Shown: positions 62,831 through 64,000 of the stretch, one piece after another
How positions within the stretch are numbered: the first letter of the stretch is position 1
Layout of the letters: each line of letters opens with the position of its first letter
NCBI RefSeq assembly: GCF_002899945.2
Contig: NZ_PPEG02000013.1
Location: forward strand, 1 to 64,000
DNA length: 64,000 nucleotides
Direction of reading: 5' to 3'
Source: Chryseobacterium viscerum
GTDB taxonomy: Bacteria > Bacteroidota > Bacteroidia > Flavobacteriales > Weeksellaceae
Made by a program: the position numbers and the translations under genes
Notes under the pieces: model-generated
The model's database searches: none
Told to the model about the DNA's origin: nothing
What the model saw: only the letters and a program-made list of their open reading frames with translations

Positions 62831-63610
62831 TTATGCCTTGAACTTAAGAATTCCGTTCTCCAGATTGCTGATACTGCGTTTCGCCTCATCGACAAGATTT
62901 TTAAGATTTGTATGATTAGGCAGGTAATATGGTTTATAATCCTGGGGTAAAATTCCCCTCAAATACCGCCATACCTGTACAATATTTGTTAAAGGAATAT
63001 CGTATGAGTCATAGAATGTATTATCTGCTGCAACGCTAAGCGTATTTTTATTTCTTTTTACAAAGGTTTTGAAAGTATAGCCTTCAGACGTAATAAACAT
63101 ATACTCCTTTCCCTTTTTCAAATCTTCAAGCTGTTCAACATATTCACCAATGACACAGGTCCCGTCAGCAAAAGGCGGCATGGAATCACCGTCCGCCATA
63201 AATCCTCTGAATATGCCGTGTCCTAAAAAGGGAAGCTGGATTCGTGGCAAACTTTCAATATATTCGGGATCACTAAATCCATTCAGATAGCCCATTGAAG
63301 CTTTTTGAGGCACAATTTCAATATACTTGTTTCCTTCAGGATCGACTACAACAGGCAACAATATTTTATTGCCCGGTAGGTTGACCATCTTGTCCAAAGG
63401 ATATTTTCGGATGTCAACAGTGACCAGTAGATCAATACTGATGTTGTAGTATTTGGAAATTCTGACCAATACTTCTATAGGTGGTTCTGCATTTCCATAT
63501 TCATAGGAAACATATCTTGATCTGGTAAGGATGAGATCATCTGCCAGCTTATGCTGGGTTAGATTTTTTTGACCTCTCAAAAACACGATGTTATCTGCAA
63601 AAATTGACAT
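62831..63610 (-). CDS. LexA-like repressor: XRE HTH plus S24 peptidase domain
   Basis: From ATG 63610 a 259-residue protein. Residues 1-65 are an XRE-type HTH (NLTQHKLADDLILTRSRYVS); residues about 100-210 are an S24 peptidase domain with Ser143 in DGDSMPPFADG and Lys181 in YTFKTFVK, 38 residues apart as in LexA. At the usual Ala-Gly cleavage site the sequence reads SMG (ASMGYLNG), so self-cleavage may be altered. The ATG at 63616 overlaps the operator; I prefer 63610. Divergent from the dinB-like gene, which it probably represses. Confidence 0.85.
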   Translation of the reverse strand: MSIFADNIVFLRGQKNLTQHKLADDLILTRSRYVSYEYGNAEPPIEVLVRISKYYNISIDLLVTVDIRKYPLDKMVNLPGNKILLPVVVDPEGNKYIEIVPQKASMGYLNGFSDPEYIESLPRIQLPFLGHGIFRGFMADGDSMPPFADGTCVIGEYVEQLEDLKKGKEYMFITSEGYTFKTFVKRNKNTLSVAADNTFYDSYDIPLTNIVQVWRYLRGILPQDYKPYYLPNHTNLKNLVDEAKRSISNLENGILKFKA

Positions 63611-63636
63611 TGTCATAATTTATGACAACAAATATA
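63610..63636. promoter_or_regulatory. Operator and promoter between S24 repressor and polymerase genes
   Basis: TTGTCATA (63610-63617) and TATGACAA (63621-63628) form a perfect 19-bp palindrome. On the minus strand TATATTTG (63636-63629) is a TAnnTTTG box directly upstream, so the operator covers the transcription start of the repressor gene. This is the layout of an autoregulated damage-response repressor. Confidence 0.75.
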
Positions 63637-63671
63637 CATATTTTGTTTAAAAACGTGACTAAGTTTGTAAA

Positions 63672-64000
63672 ATGGAAAGAGCAATTGCACATATGGATCT
63701 GGACACCTTTTTTGTCTCCTGTGAACGGCTGAAAAACTCCGGATTGGAGAAACAGCCCGTGATCATTGGAGGTGGGGATCGTGGTGTGGTGGCCTCTTTC
63801 TCATATGAAGTTCGAAAATTTGGGGTGCGCTCGGCAATGCCCATTAAGATGGCTTTGAGGTTATGTCCGGAAGCTAAGGTGATCAAAGGGGATATGGAAT
63901 ATTATTCCAATATGTCGCATCTGGTGACCGAGGTCATTCAGGAAAGAGTACCGATGTTGGAGAAAGCCAGTATCGATGAATTTTATCTTGATCTTTCGGG
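63672..64000 (+). CDS. Y-family DNA polymerase (DinB/UmuC-like), N-terminal part
   Basis: The first 109 codons are in the window; the gene continues to the right. MERAIAHMDLDTFFVSCERL carries metal-binding Asp9, GVVASFSYEVRKFGVRSAMP is the fingers/palm block, and SIDEFYLDLSG holds the catalytic Asp102-Glu103 pair. It is a translesion polymerase. It is divergent from the S24 repressor across a shared operator, like umuDC-type modules. Flavobacterial ICEs often carry such pairs. Confidence 0.93.
   Translation, partial: MERAIAHMDLDTFFVSCERLKNSGLEKQPVIIGGGDRGVVASFSYEVRKFGVRSAMPIKMALRLCPEAKVIKGDMEYYSNMSHLVTEVIQERVPMLEKASIDEFYLDLS

Noticed and set aside
63659..63886. 75-codon minus-strand frame at the polymerase gene
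   Set aside because: Antisense to conserved Y-family polymerase motifs; shadow.
1..64000. CRISPR array, rRNA genes or intact tRNA genes
   Set aside because: No regularly spaced repeats, no rRNA-like stretch and no complete cloverleaf were seen.

Overview
The window looks like one large part of an integrative conjugative element (ICE) of the CTnDOT/tra type in a member of the Bacteroidota, most likely a flavobacterium of the Chryseobacterium/Elizabethkingia kind. Reasons: a complete-looking traA-traQ style transfer operon, MobA/MobB/MobC mobilisation genes, RteC, SusC/SusD, a secreted protein with the GINT...TLDV start common in this group, low GC, and promoters of the TTTG-N19-TAnnTTTG type. 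The assignment rests on remembered protein families and motif reading; no database search was run.

Layout. 1-125: end of a probably chromosomal secreted-protein gene. 126-4634: a scarred left edge with an intact tyrosine recombinase (697-1938), a decayed IS256-type transposase, a helicase fragment fused tail-to-tail to a second integrase fragment, and a tRNA 3'-end-like scar. 4635-9943: a defence-type island with a three-gene ABC-ATPase system (effector, middle component, Rad50-like ATPase) and a DprA-like/phosphoribosyltransferase pair. 10341-13299: ssb, DUF932, RadC-like genes, structured DNA and a broken adenine methylase. 13419-25673: the conjugation operon on the minus strand (traA, B, D, E, F, G, I, J, K, L, M, N, O, Q), interrupted by a plus-strand serine hydrolase. 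25674-30508: probable oriT, MobA, relaxase MobB, a DUF3781 cargo gene and the coupling protein MobC. 30553-33154: RteC and a TPR/AraC membrane regulator.

33431-42601: cargo for secreted peptides and nutrient uptake: small lipoprotein, 55-residue protein, MauE/propeller protein and Cys-rich DUF6520-type peptide, facing SusC-SusD-S9 peptidase. 42602-55523: second accessory island, with a nested stem-loop, XRE-type regulator, two adjacent DUF262 proteins (one with a His-Me finger end), two paralogous phosphoribosyltransferase-like proteins followed by a NADAR-family protein, a broken lipoprotein, RidA and several unknowns. 55561-59582: topoisomerase III, DUF3945 protein and an excisionase-like HTH protein. 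59785-64000: secreted lipase, DJ-1/PfpI protein, AlkB-like dioxygenase, and a LexA-like S24 repressor divergent from a Y-family polymerase with a clear operator between them.

How it fits together: the mob and tra genes move the element; ssb, topB, DUF3945 and RadC-like proteins probably support DNA processing; RteC, AraC and HTH proteins probably control transfer; the two accessory islands most likely protect host or element from phages and rival elements. The best candidate for a poorly described system is the PRTase-PRTase-NADAR set at 48414-51282, with the DprA/PRTase pair at 8671-9943 as a second NAD/PRPP-themed candidate.
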